DNA of 64,000 nucleotides from Pseudoduganella rivuli (GTDB taxonomy: Bacteria > Pseudomonadota > Gammaproteobacteria > Burkholderiales > Burkholderiaceae_D): assembly GCF_009674485.1 (NCBI RefSeq), contig NZ_WKJJ01000010.1, positions 124,001-188,000 on the forward strand, given 5' to 3'. Shown one piece after another: positions 52,556 through 59,936 of the stretch (position 1 is the stretch's first letter; every line of letters begins with the position of its first letter). The notes under the pieces were generated by a model, which worked only from the letters and a program-made list of their open reading frames with translations, was not told the origin of the DNA and made no database searches. The position numbers and the translations under genes are program-made.

Positions 52556-53929
52556 TTATACATGCAGCAGCAGGTGCTCGCGCTCCCACGGGCTGATCAC
52601 AGTCATGAATTCCTGGTACTCCAGGTCCTTGATGGCGGCATAGACGTCGATGAAGCGGTCGCCCAGCACGTGCCGCAACTTGTCTTCGCGCCGCAGTGCC
52701 GCCAGTGCCTCGGACAGGCTTTGCGGCAATTCATAGCGCTGCTCATAGGCGCTGCCGGTCGTGACGGCATTCGGTTCCAGCTGTTCCGTCATGCCGAGAT
52801 AACCGCACGCCAGGGTGACGGCCAGCGCCAGGTAGGGATTGGCATCGGCGCCGATGATGCGGTTTTCCACGCGCCGGTCCTGCACGCCGGATTCCGGCAC
52901 GCGGAAGCCCACGGTGCGGTTGTCCACGCCCCACTGGATGTTGATGGGTGCGGCCGTGTGCCGCACCAGGCGGCGGTACGAATTCACGTACGGCGCGACA
53001 ATCGCCAGCGCCGGCGGCATGTAGCGTTGCAGGCCACCGATGTAATGCTTGAACAGCGTCGACGGCGAACCGTCGTCATTGCTGAAAATGTTCTTGCCTG
53101 TATTCGCATCGACCACGCTCTGGTGCACGTGCATGGCCGATCCCGGTTCGCCCGCCATCGGCTTGGCCATGAACGTCGCATACATGTCGTGCTTCAGCGC
53201 CGCCTCGCGCAACGTGCGCTTGAAGAAGAACACCTTGTCCGCCAGGCTCAGTGGTTCGCCGTGCAGGAAGTTGATTTCCATCTGGCCCGCGCCGATTTCG
53301 TGGATCAGCGTATCCACGTCCAGTCCCATCAGGTCGCAGTAATCGTAGATATCTTCGAACAGCGGGTCGAATTCATTGACGGCGTCGATGCTGTACACCT
53401 GGCGGCTGGTTTCCGCCCTGCCGCTGCGGCCGATCGGCGCCTTCAGCGGCAAGTCCGGGTCAGCGTTTTTCGCCGTCAGGTAAAACTCCAGTTCCGGCGC
53501 CACCACGGGCTTCCAGCCTTTATCGGCATACAGTTTCAGCACGCGCCGCAGCACGGTGCGGGGCGCGAAGTCCACCAGCTTGCCGTCGGCAAAATAACAG
53601 TCATGGATCACTTGCGCCGTGGGATCGTTCGCCCACGGCACCATCGTGATGGTGGTGGGATCGGCCCGCAACACCATGTCGCGGTCCGTCGAAGAAATGG
53701 CGCGGTCGTAGGCATCGTCTTCGGTCGGGTAATTGCCCGTCACAGTCATGCCCAGCACGGCTTCGGGTATGCGCATGCCGCGGTCTTGCGTGAATTTCCC
53801 GCGCGGCAGGATCTTGCCGCGCGCAACGCCCGTCAAGTCGGGCACCAAACATTCGATTTCCGTGACCCGGTTTTCATTGAGCCACGCATCCATATCGGTA
53901 TAGGTAAAGTTTTCTCGTATCGTCATCAT
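52556..53929 (-). CDS. puuA: Gamma-glutamylputrescine synthetase PuuA (copy 1)
   Basis: A 457-residue glutamine-synthetase-fold ligase, joining glutamate to putrescine with ATP. It has the catalytic-domain blocks VVAPELEFYLTAKN, MEINFLHGEP, FMAKPMAGEPGSAMHVHQSV and NSYRRLVRHTAAPINIQWGVDNRTVGFRVPES. The N-terminal MMTIRENFTYTDMDAWLNENRVTEIECLVPDLTGVARGKILPR is of the PuuA type rather than GlnA. A second copy at 57.6-59.0 kb is nearly identical. It is followed closely by the aminotransferase and aldehyde dehydrogenase genes, and preceded by puuD copy 1. Confidence 0.92.
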   Translation of the reverse strand: MMTIRENFTYTDMDAWLNENRVTEIECLVPDLTGVARGKILPRGKFTQDRGMRIPEAVLGMTVTGNYPTEDDAYDRAISSTDRDMVLRADPTTITMVPWANDPTAQVIHDCYFADGKLVDFAPRTVLRRVLKLYADKGWKPVVAPELEFYLTAKNADPDLPLKAPIGRSGRAETSRQVYSIDAVNEFDPLFEDIYDYCDLMGLDVDTLIHEIGAGQMEINFLHGEPLSLADKVFFFKRTLREAALKHDMYATFMAKPMAGEPGSAMHVHQSVVDANTGKNIFSNDDGSPSTLFKHYIGGLQRYMPPALAIVAPYVNSYRRLVRHTAAPINIQWGVDNRTVGFRVPESGVQDRRVENRIIGADANPYLALAVTLACGYLGMTEQLEPNAVTTGSAYEQRYELPQSLSEALAALRREDKLRHVLGDRFIDVYAAIKDLEYQEFMTVISPWEREHLLLHV

Positions 53930-53989
53930 GTTCTCTCAAAGTGAAGGCCCCGGCCACCATGGCCGGGACGGCATGGGCTGAGAGAGGCA

Positions 53990-54808
53990 CTAAGGGATAC
54001 GGTCGCGCTGTGCGCGGCAGGCATCGCCAAAGGCGGTGAACAGCCGCATCGAGACAGGGTTATCGGCGACTTGCCATTCCGGGTGCCATTGCACGGCCAG
54101 CGCGAACGGCGCACCGGCGACAGAGAACGCTTCCACCAGTCCATCGCCGGCCACGGCTTCCACCTGCAAGCCTGGCGCCAGTCGGGCGATGCCCTGCCCG
54201 TGCAGCGAATTGACCATGATGTCGCGCACGTCCAGCAACCGTTCCAGCAGCCCTCCGGCCTGCAATGCGACCTTGTGGGCCGGCGCGTACTGCTGCTCCA
54301 GCGGCGCGTCCTTGTTTTCGCGGTGATCGTTCATGCCCGGCACGTCATGCACGGCCTGGTGCAGGGTGCCGCCCAGCGCCACGTTGACTTCCTGGAAGCC
54401 ACGGCAAATCGCCAGCAGCGGCAAGCCGCGCTGCAGCGCCGCGCGGATCAGTGGCAGCGTGGTGGCGTCGCGGGCGCGGTCTTGCGGCAGCGCGGGATCG
54501 CGCACGTCCTGCCCATACAGGCTGGCATGCACATTCGACGGCGATCCGGTCAGCATGACGCCATCCGCCATGTCCAGCAGCGCGGCGATGTTGGTCATGA
54601 AGTCGCTCTGACAGGAGTGACGGTTATCCGATGTGCCCCAGGCGGGTTGGCGGGCATCGCCCGCTAATCCGCCCAGCGCCGGCACGATGACCGGCGTGCA
54701 GGCGGCGCCCTTCGCCACCGCATCGACGTACTTGTGCTGCGCGGCGTAATACGGGTGCGGGCCAATCTGGTGGCTGCAGGAGGGAACGAGGACGATGGGA
54801 TGCCGCAT
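53990..54808 (-). CDS. puuD: Gamma-glutamyl-gamma-aminobutyrate hydrolase PuuD (copy 1) with insertion
   Basis: A 272-residue class I glutamine-amidotransferase-like hydrolase releasing GABA and glutamate. The nucleophile is the Cys of LLAICRGFQEVN, and the His-x-Glu pair is in ALAVQWHPEW; NSLHGQG and DGLVEAFSV are also conserved. Compared with the second copy it has about 20 extra residues after VPALGG (around AGDARQPAWGTSDNRHSC). The DNA of that insert contains a hairpin like the REP elements. It heads the puuD-puuA-aminotransferase-ALDH strand, divergent from the MocR regulator. Confidence 0.9.
   Translation of the reverse strand: MRHPIVLVPSCSHQIGPHPYYAAQHKYVDAVAKGAACTPVIVPALGGLAGDARQPAWGTSDNRHSCQSDFMTNIAALLDMADGVMLTGSPSNVHASLYGQDVRDPALPQDRARDATTLPLIRAALQRGLPLLAICRGFQEVNVALGGTLHQAVHDVPGMNDHRENKDAPLEQQYAPAHKVALQAGGLLERLLDVRDIMVNSLHGQGIARLAPGLQVEAVAGDGLVEAFSVAGAPFALAVQWHPEWQVADNPVSMRLFTAFGDACRAQRDRIP
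54641..54673. repeat. REP-like palindrome inside puuD copy 1
   Basis: GGCGGGTT, an inner GCGGGC-AT-CGCCCGC-type stem, then AATCCGCC. The outer arms match the hairpin at 28.0 kb. It lies in frame in the segment absent from the second puuD. Confidence 0.55.
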
Positions 54809-54843
54809 GGGATGGCCGATCTGATGTTAATTATTAACCAAGC

Positions 54844-54875
54844 TGGTTCCATCATATGCCTGTTTTGGTATGATG
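54844..54875. promoter_or_regulatory. Candidate MocR-regulator operator between puuD and the regulator gene
   Basis: Two half-sites TGGTTC (54844) and TGGTAT (54866), 22 bp apart (two helical turns), in the 105-bp divergent region. An inverted CATCATA / TATGATG overlaps. MocR/GabR-type regulators commonly bind direct repeats of the ATACCA type; TGGTAT is its complement. Confidence 0.5.
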
Positions 54876-54913
54876 ACGAGCGCCACTTTTTACAAATCGA
54901 TAGAACCACTTTC

Positions 54914-56449
54914 ATGACCCCCGTCTCGGAAATGCTGGCCGCCACGCTGGCGCAAGCGGATTTTCATCCGCGCCTGCCACGGCAGCGCCGCCTGTACGAA
55001 GCCGCCAAGGCAGCGATTTACCTGCAGCGCCTGGCGGCCGGCAGCAAGCTGCCGTCCAGCCGCGACCTCGCCGGCGACCTCGGTATTGCGCGCAATACCG
55101 TGATTGCCGCTTTCGAGCAACTGGCGGCCGAAGGCTACGTGTTCAGCGTAGCAGGAAGCGGCACTTACGTCGCGGATTTGCAGGCAATGGCGCGCAGGCA
55201 ACGCGGCGAGCGTGGCGCGCGCCGCACAGCCGTTGCAGTCGATACCGCGGCGGCCATCCGGGACACCCCGCGCCCGTTCGAGGCCGCTGCGCTGTCGCGC
55301 CGCGGCGCCGAACTGACGCAATTTGCCGCCGGCACGCGCTATGAAATCCAGCCGTTCGCGCCGGGCGATCCGGATTTTTCATCGTTTCCCGTCAAGCAGT
55401 GGCAACGCCTGCAAAACCGCGTCTGGCGCGAGGGCCGCGCCGACTTGCTCGACTATGGCCAATCCGGCGGCTACCTGCCGCTGCGCCAGGCGGTCACGGA
55501 ATACCTGCGCCTGTCGCGTTCCGTCAGCGTGTCGGTGGAGCAGGTGCTGATCACATCCGGCACCCAGCAATCGCTGGACCTGTGCGCGCAATTGCTGGCC
55601 GACGCGGGCGATACCGCGTGGGTGGAAGACCCGTGCTACTGGGGCGCACGCCGCGTATTCCAGGCGCGCGATTTGCACCTGCATCCGGTCACCGTCGATG
55701 AAGATGGCATGGCGCTCGATGCGGACGACCTGGCCACCGTCCCGCGCCTGATTTACGTGACGCCATCGCACCAGTATCCGACGGGCGCCGTCATGAGCCT
55801 GGCCCGGCGCCGCGCGTTGCTGGAAGCGGCCGCCCGCAGGAAGGCGTGGATCCTGGAAGACGATTACGACAGCGAGTTCCGCTACAGCGGCCGCCCCCTC
55901 GCCTCGCTGCAGGGGCTCGACGGCGGCAACCGCGTGGTCTACATGGGTACGTTTTCCAAGGTGCTGTACCCGGGCATCAAGGTGGGCTACCTGGTGGCGC
56001 CGCCTTCGCTGGTGGCGCCCTTCCAGAGCGCGTTGTACGACTTGCAGCGCCCCGGCCAGATGATGGTGCAAGCCACGCTGGCGGACTTCATCGCGCTGGG
56101 CCATTTCACCACGCACGTGCGCAAACTGCGGCACATCTATGGCGCGCGGCGCGAACTGCTGCGCCGCACCTTGTTAAAGCACCTGGGCAAGCGCGCCGGC
56201 GGACTGGCGACCATCAGCAGCCAGGAATCCGGCCTGCACCTGGTGGTGGAATTGCCCGACCGGATTGACGATGTCGCGCTGCACGCGCTGGCGCGGGAAG
56301 CCGGTTTGTCCGTGAATGCCCTGTCGACGTATTACCTGGCGCCGCCCGTGCGCAAGGGGCTGCTGGTGGGCTATGCCTACGTGACGGAGGAAAAGATCGA
56401 ACGGTATGGCAAGGTGCTGGCGTCCGTGATCCGGAAGGCGCTGGGCTGA
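54914..56449 (+). CDS. MocR-family transcriptional regulator (GntR HTH plus aminotransferase domain)
   Basis: A 511-residue PLP-binding regulator. The N-terminal GntR winged helix (about 15-90) reads LYEAAKAAIYLQRLAAGSKLPSSRDLAGDLGIARNTVIAAFEQLAAEGYVFSVAGSGTYV. The C-terminal fold-type I aminotransferase domain (about 140-511) has VEDPCYWGARRVFQARDL, EDDYDSEFRYSGRPLASLQG and the PLP lysine in MGTFSKVLYPGIKVGYLVAP. The start at 54914 fits the family N-terminus. Divergent from puuD and upstream of the agmatinase gene, it most likely senses a polyamine-related amine or GABA and controls the surrounding genes. Confidence 0.92.
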   Translation: MTPVSEMLAATLAQADFHPRLPRQRRLYEAAKAAIYLQRLAAGSKLPSSRDLAGDLGIARNTVIAAFEQLAAEGYVFSVAGSGTYVADLQAMARRQRGERGARRTAVAVDTAAAIRDTPRPFEAAALSRRGAELTQFAAGTRYEIQPFAPGDPDFSSFPVKQWQRLQNRVWREGRADLLDYGQSGGYLPLRQAVTEYLRLSRSVSVSVEQVLITSGTQQSLDLCAQLLADAGDTAWVEDPCYWGARRVFQARDLHLHPVTVDEDGMALDADDLATVPRLIYVTPSHQYPTGAVMSLARRRALLEAAARRKAWILEDDYDSEFRYSGRPLASLQGLDGGNRVVYMGTFSKVLYPGIKVGYLVAPPSLVAPFQSALYDLQRPGQMMVQATLADFIALGHFTTHVRKLRHIYGARRELLRRTLLKHLGKRAGGLATISSQESGLHLVVELPDRIDDVALHALAREAGLSVNALSTYYLAPPVRKGLLVGYAYVTEEKIERYGKVLASVIRKALG

Positions 56450-56551
56450 ACCACTTTGCCAAGTGGCACCACCGACTATTCGCCAGTGGACCTGTTGGCG
56501 GTGGCGGAACGGCGCTAGTATCGCCGGACCAATCCCCCTGAAAGGTCCATC

Positions 56552-56614
56552 ATGAACCAGGTCGAACTGCAAGCCCGCAAGGTCATCCAATACATTTGCG
56601 TGGGAGGCAGCTGA
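56552..56614 (+). CDS. Possible 20-codon leader peptide upstream of the agmatinase-like gene
   Basis: ATG with AAAGG upstream, reading MNQVELQARKVIQYICVGGS and a TGA that ends 1 bp before the next ATG. The next gene's GGAGG ribosome site lies inside its last codons. It could be a regulatory leader, or a remnant of a deleted gene. Coding status is unproven. Confidence 0.35.
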   Translation: MNQVELQARKVIQYICVGGS

Positions 56615-56615
56615 T

Positions 56616-57623
56616 ATGTCCAGCCACGAATTCGCATACCGCTCCAGCGGCACTTACCTGAACGCCCCCCGGCTTGCCGATCCCTCCGCCGCCGGCACGC
56701 CGTTTGCCATTGCCGGCGTCACCTTTGACGGCGCCGTCACCAACCGGCCCGGCGCCCGCTTCGGCCCGCAAGCCATCCGCCTGGCCTCGCAAATGCTGTG
56801 CGAAGCCATTCACCCGTTTTTCGATACGACGCCGCACGGTTTATTGTCCGATGCGGGCGACGTGCCCTTGCCCAATACCAGCCTGGAAGCCATGCGCGCC
56901 GCGCTCATGCCGCAAGCCGTGGAATTGTTCGGCAGCCGCCACATGGTATGGCTGGGCGGAGACCACAGCATCACGCTGCCGTTGCTGCGCGCGTTGAAAC
57001 AGGTGCATGGCCGTCCGGTGGCGCTGGTCCACTTCGATGCGCATTGCGACACGTGGGTCGACCATTTCGGCGAGCCGTCCGGCCATGGCACCTGGGTGTA
57101 TGAAGCGTTCCAGGAAGGGCTGGTGATCCCGCAGGCGGCGATCCAGATCGGCATCCGCTCCACCGGCGAGCGGGATGCGCGCGAATACGTGAATGACATG
57201 GGTGGCCGCGTATTCACCGGCCGCGAATTGCGGGGGCTGGCCAGTCCCGCGCAGCTGGCGCCCGTGCTCGATGAAATCCGCGCCCGCATGGCGCAGGCGG
57301 GCAATCCTCCCGTCTACCTGTCGCTCGATATCGACTGCCTCGATCCGGCCTTTGCACCGGGCACCGGCACGCCGGAACCGGGCGGTCTGACGACGCCGCA
57401 AGTGCTGACGATCCTGGAAGAACTGGCGGACTTGAACTGGTGCGGCATGGATTGCGTGGAAGTGTCGCCGCCGTATGACCATGCGCAGCTGACGGCACAG
57501 GCGGCATCCATGTTTGTGTGGACGTATCTGTGCGGATTGATCGCGCAGCGCAGCAGCCAGAAGAAAGAACACCGCCCCTTCATCACACGTGCAGCAGCAA
57601 GTGTTCCCGCTCCCAAGGGCTGA
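56616..57623 (+). CDS. Agmatinase/ureohydrolase family protein (SpeB-like)
   Basis: A 335-residue manganese ureohydrolase. Metal-ligand motifs GGDHSITLPLL, VHFDAHCDTW and LSLDIDCLDPAFAPGTGTPEPGGL are intact. In this polyamine context agmatinase (agmatine to putrescine plus urea) is the best guess; guanidinobutyrase or another guanidino-acid hydrolase is possible. A GGAGG site precedes the ATG, within a possible leader ORF. The last 13 or so codons overlap the 3' end of puuA copy 2 on the other strand by 41 bp, and this tail (ITRAAASVPAPKG) looks like acquired sequence. Confidence 0.88.
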   Translation: MSSHEFAYRSSGTYLNAPRLADPSAAGTPFAIAGVTFDGAVTNRPGARFGPQAIRLASQMLCEAIHPFFDTTPHGLLSDAGDVPLPNTSLEAMRAALMPQAVELFGSRHMVWLGGDHSITLPLLRALKQVHGRPVALVHFDAHCDTWVDHFGEPSGHGTWVYEAFQEGLVIPQAAIQIGIRSTGERDAREYVNDMGGRVFTGRELRGLASPAQLAPVLDEIRARMAQAGNPPVYLSLDIDCLDPAFAPGTGTPEPGGLTTPQVLTILEELADLNWCGMDCVEVSPPYDHAQLTAQAASMFVWTYLCGLIAQRSSQKKEHRPFITRAAASVPAPKG

Positions 57624-58953
57624 TGACCGTCATGAATTCCTGGTACTCGAGGTCCTTGATGGCGGCATACACGTCGATGAACCGGTCGCCCAGCACGAAA
57701 CGCAACTTGTCTTCGCGCCGCAGCGCGGACAACGCTTCCGACAGGCTTTGCGGCAATTCATAGCGCAATTCATAGGCGCTGCCGGTGGTGGCCTGGGTCG
57801 GTTCCAGCTGTTCCGTCATGCCCAGGTAACCGCACGCCAGGGTGACGGCCAGCGCCAGGTAGGGATTCGCATCGGCGCCGATGATGCGGTTTTCCACGCG
57901 CCGGTCCTGCACGCCGGACTCCGGCACGCGGAAGCCCACGGTGCGGTTGTCCACGCCCCACTGGATGTTGATGGGTGCGGCCGTGTGCCGCACCAGGCGG
58001 CGGTACGAATTCACGTACGGCGCGACAATCGCCAGCGCCGGCGGCATGTAGCGTTGCAGGCCGCCGATGTAATGCTTGAACAGTTGTGATGGCGAACCGT
58101 CGTCGTTACTGAAAATATTCTTGCCGGTCTTGATGTCCGTGACACTCTGGTGCACGTGCATGGCCGATCCCGGCTCGCCCGCCATCGGCTTGGCCATGAA
58201 CGTCGCATACATGTCGTGCTTCAGCGCCGCTTCGCGCAACGTGCGCTTGAAGAAGAACACCTTGTCCGCCAGGCTCAGTGGTTCGCCGTGCAGGAAATTG
58301 ATTTCCATCTGGCCCGCGCCGATTTCGTGGATCAGGGTATCCACGTCCAGCCCCATCAGGTCGCAATAATCGTAGATATCTTCGAACAGCGGGTCAAATT
58401 CATTGACGGCGTCGATGCTGTACACCTGGCGGCTGGTTTCCGCCCTGCCGCTGCGGCCGATCGGCGCCTTCAGCGGCAAGTCCGGATCGGCGTTTTTCGC
58501 CGTCAGGTAAAACTCCAGTTCCGGCGCCACCACCGGTTGCCATCCTTTGTCGGCATACAGTTTCAGCACGCGCCGCAGCACGGTGCGGGGCGCGAAGTCC
58601 ACCAGCGCGCCATCGGCGAAATAACAGTCGTGGATTACTTGCGCGGTCGGATCCGCCGCCCACGGCACCATCGTGATGGTGGTGGGATCGGCCCGTAAAA
58701 TCATGTCGCGGTCCGTATTGGAAATGGCGCGGTCATACGCCACGTCATCGGTCGGATAATTTCCCGTGACCGTCATGCCCAGTACCGCCTCGGGTATGCG
58801 CATGCCGCGTTCCTGTGTGAATTTCACGCGGGGCAGGATCTTGCCCCGTGCAACGCCGGTCAGGTCGGGCACCAGGCATTCGATTTCCGTGACCCGGTTT
58901 TCGTTGAGCCACAAATCCATGTCGGTGTACGTGAAGTTTTCCCGGATAGCCAT
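57583..58953 (-). CDS. puuA: Gamma-glutamylputrescine synthetase PuuA (copy 2)
   Basis: A 456-residue near-duplicate of the copy at 52.6-53.9 kb. Amino acid differences are few and conservative (for example VTDIKTG for VVDANTG and WQPVV for WKPVV). All glutamine-synthetase-fold motifs are present (MEINFLHGEP, AGEPGSAMHVHQSV, NRTVGFRVPESG). Long DNA blocks are identical between copies. Its 3' end overlaps the agmatinase-like gene. It follows puuD copy 2 and makes a second puuD-puuA module, which may act on a different amine, be regulated separately, or provide dosage. Confidence 0.92.
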   Translation of the reverse strand: MAIRENFTYTDMDLWLNENRVTEIECLVPDLTGVARGKILPRVKFTQERGMRIPEAVLGMTVTGNYPTDDVAYDRAISNTDRDMILRADPTTITMVPWAADPTAQVIHDCYFADGALVDFAPRTVLRRVLKLYADKGWQPVVAPELEFYLTAKNADPDLPLKAPIGRSGRAETSRQVYSIDAVNEFDPLFEDIYDYCDLMGLDVDTLIHEIGAGQMEINFLHGEPLSLADKVFFFKRTLREAALKHDMYATFMAKPMAGEPGSAMHVHQSVTDIKTGKNIFSNDDGSPSQLFKHYIGGLQRYMPPALAIVAPYVNSYRRLVRHTAAPINIQWGVDNRTVGFRVPESGVQDRRVENRIIGADANPYLALAVTLACGYLGMTEQLEPTQATTGSAYELRYELPQSLSEALSALRREDKLRFVLGDRFIDVYAAIKDLEYQEFMTVISPWEREHLLLHV

Positions 58954-59046
58954 AACAACCTCTCTTGATGTCTTGATCGGACGCGGCCAATGAACAGGGG
59001 AACTGCGGGCCGCGCAGCCAGTGTGTGCAGACTCAGAGCGGCGTAC

Positions 59047-59799
59047 CTAAGGGATGCGTTCCTGGTAGCTGTGGCAGGCAAGGCCGAAGGCATGGAACAG
59101 TTTCATCGACACGGCATTGCCGGTGACGTGCCATTCCGGATGCCATTGCACGGCCAGCGCGAAGGCGGCGGCATCGCGCACGGTGTACGCTTCGACCAGG
59201 CCGTCGTCCGCCACCGCTTCCACCGTTAAACCTGGCGCCAGCTGGTCGACGCCCTGGCCATGCAGTGAATTGACCATGATCTCGCGCGCATCAAGTAATC
59301 CCGCCAGCAAGCCGTTTTCCGCCAGCAGCACGCGGTGAGCGGGGCCATACTGGACGTCAAGCGGATCGCCGGGGCGGTCGCGATGGTCCATCATGCCGGG
59401 CACGTCGTGCACCGCTTGGTGCAAGGTGCCGCCCAGCGCAACGTTGATTTCCTGAAAGCCGCGGCAAATACCGAGCAGGGGAATGCCCCGCTCGATGGCG
59501 GCGCGTAAGAGTGGCAAGGTGGTGGCGTCGCGCGCGGGGTCCAGCGGCAATGACGGGTCATGCACCGGCTGGCCATACAGCGCCGCGTCGACATTGGATG
59601 TGGCGCCGGTCAGCATCACGCCATCGGCCACGGACAGCACCGCATCGAGATCGGCCTGCCCGCCCAGCGCCGGCACAATCAGCGGCATGCACCCGGCCCC
59701 TTGTACAACGGCATCGATGTACTTGGTGTGTACGGTATGCGAGGGATGGTCTCCTTTGCTACGCGTGCAGGCTGGAACAATGACGATGGGGCGGCGCAT
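59047..59799 (-). CDS. puuD: Gamma-glutamyl-gamma-aminobutyrate hydrolase PuuD (copy 2)
   Basis: A 250-residue class I GATase-like hydrolase paralogous to puuD copy 1. It has the nucleophile in LLGICRGFQEIN, NSLHGQGVDQLAPGL, DGLVEAYTV and ALAVQWHPEWH. It lacks the 20-residue insertion of copy 1 and differs at many positions, in contrast to the near-identical puuA genes. It is upstream of puuA copy 2 on the same strand, with 93 bp between. Confidence 0.9.
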   Translation of the reverse strand: MRRPIVIVPACTRSKGDHPSHTVHTKYIDAVVQGAGCMPLIVPALGGQADLDAVLSVADGVMLTGATSNVDAALYGQPVHDPSLPLDPARDATTLPLLRAAIERGIPLLGICRGFQEINVALGGTLHQAVHDVPGMMDHRDRPGDPLDVQYGPAHRVLLAENGLLAGLLDAREIMVNSLHGQGVDQLAPGLTVEAVADDGLVEAYTVRDAAAFALAVQWHPEWHVTGNAVSMKLFHAFGLACHSYQERIP

Positions 59800-59833
59800 G
59801 GCGTCAGTCTCTTGGCAGAGGCCTCTGTTGAGC

Positions 59834-59870
59834 GATAAGCCAATTTATCACATTTCCTGTTTTAATCAGG
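59834..59870. promoter_or_regulatory. Candidate operator upstream of puuD copy 2
   Basis: Two inverted repeats: GATAA / TTATC (59834-59849) and CCTG / CAGG (59856-59870). The CCTGTTTT octamer also occurs in the puuD copy 1/MocR region at 54859-54866. Binding protein unknown. Confidence 0.35.
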
Positions 59871-59936
59871 TGACAAACGGCTTAGTTGCAATAATGCAAC
59901 CAAACTCACGACGACGCGCCGCGCACTACTCCGGGT

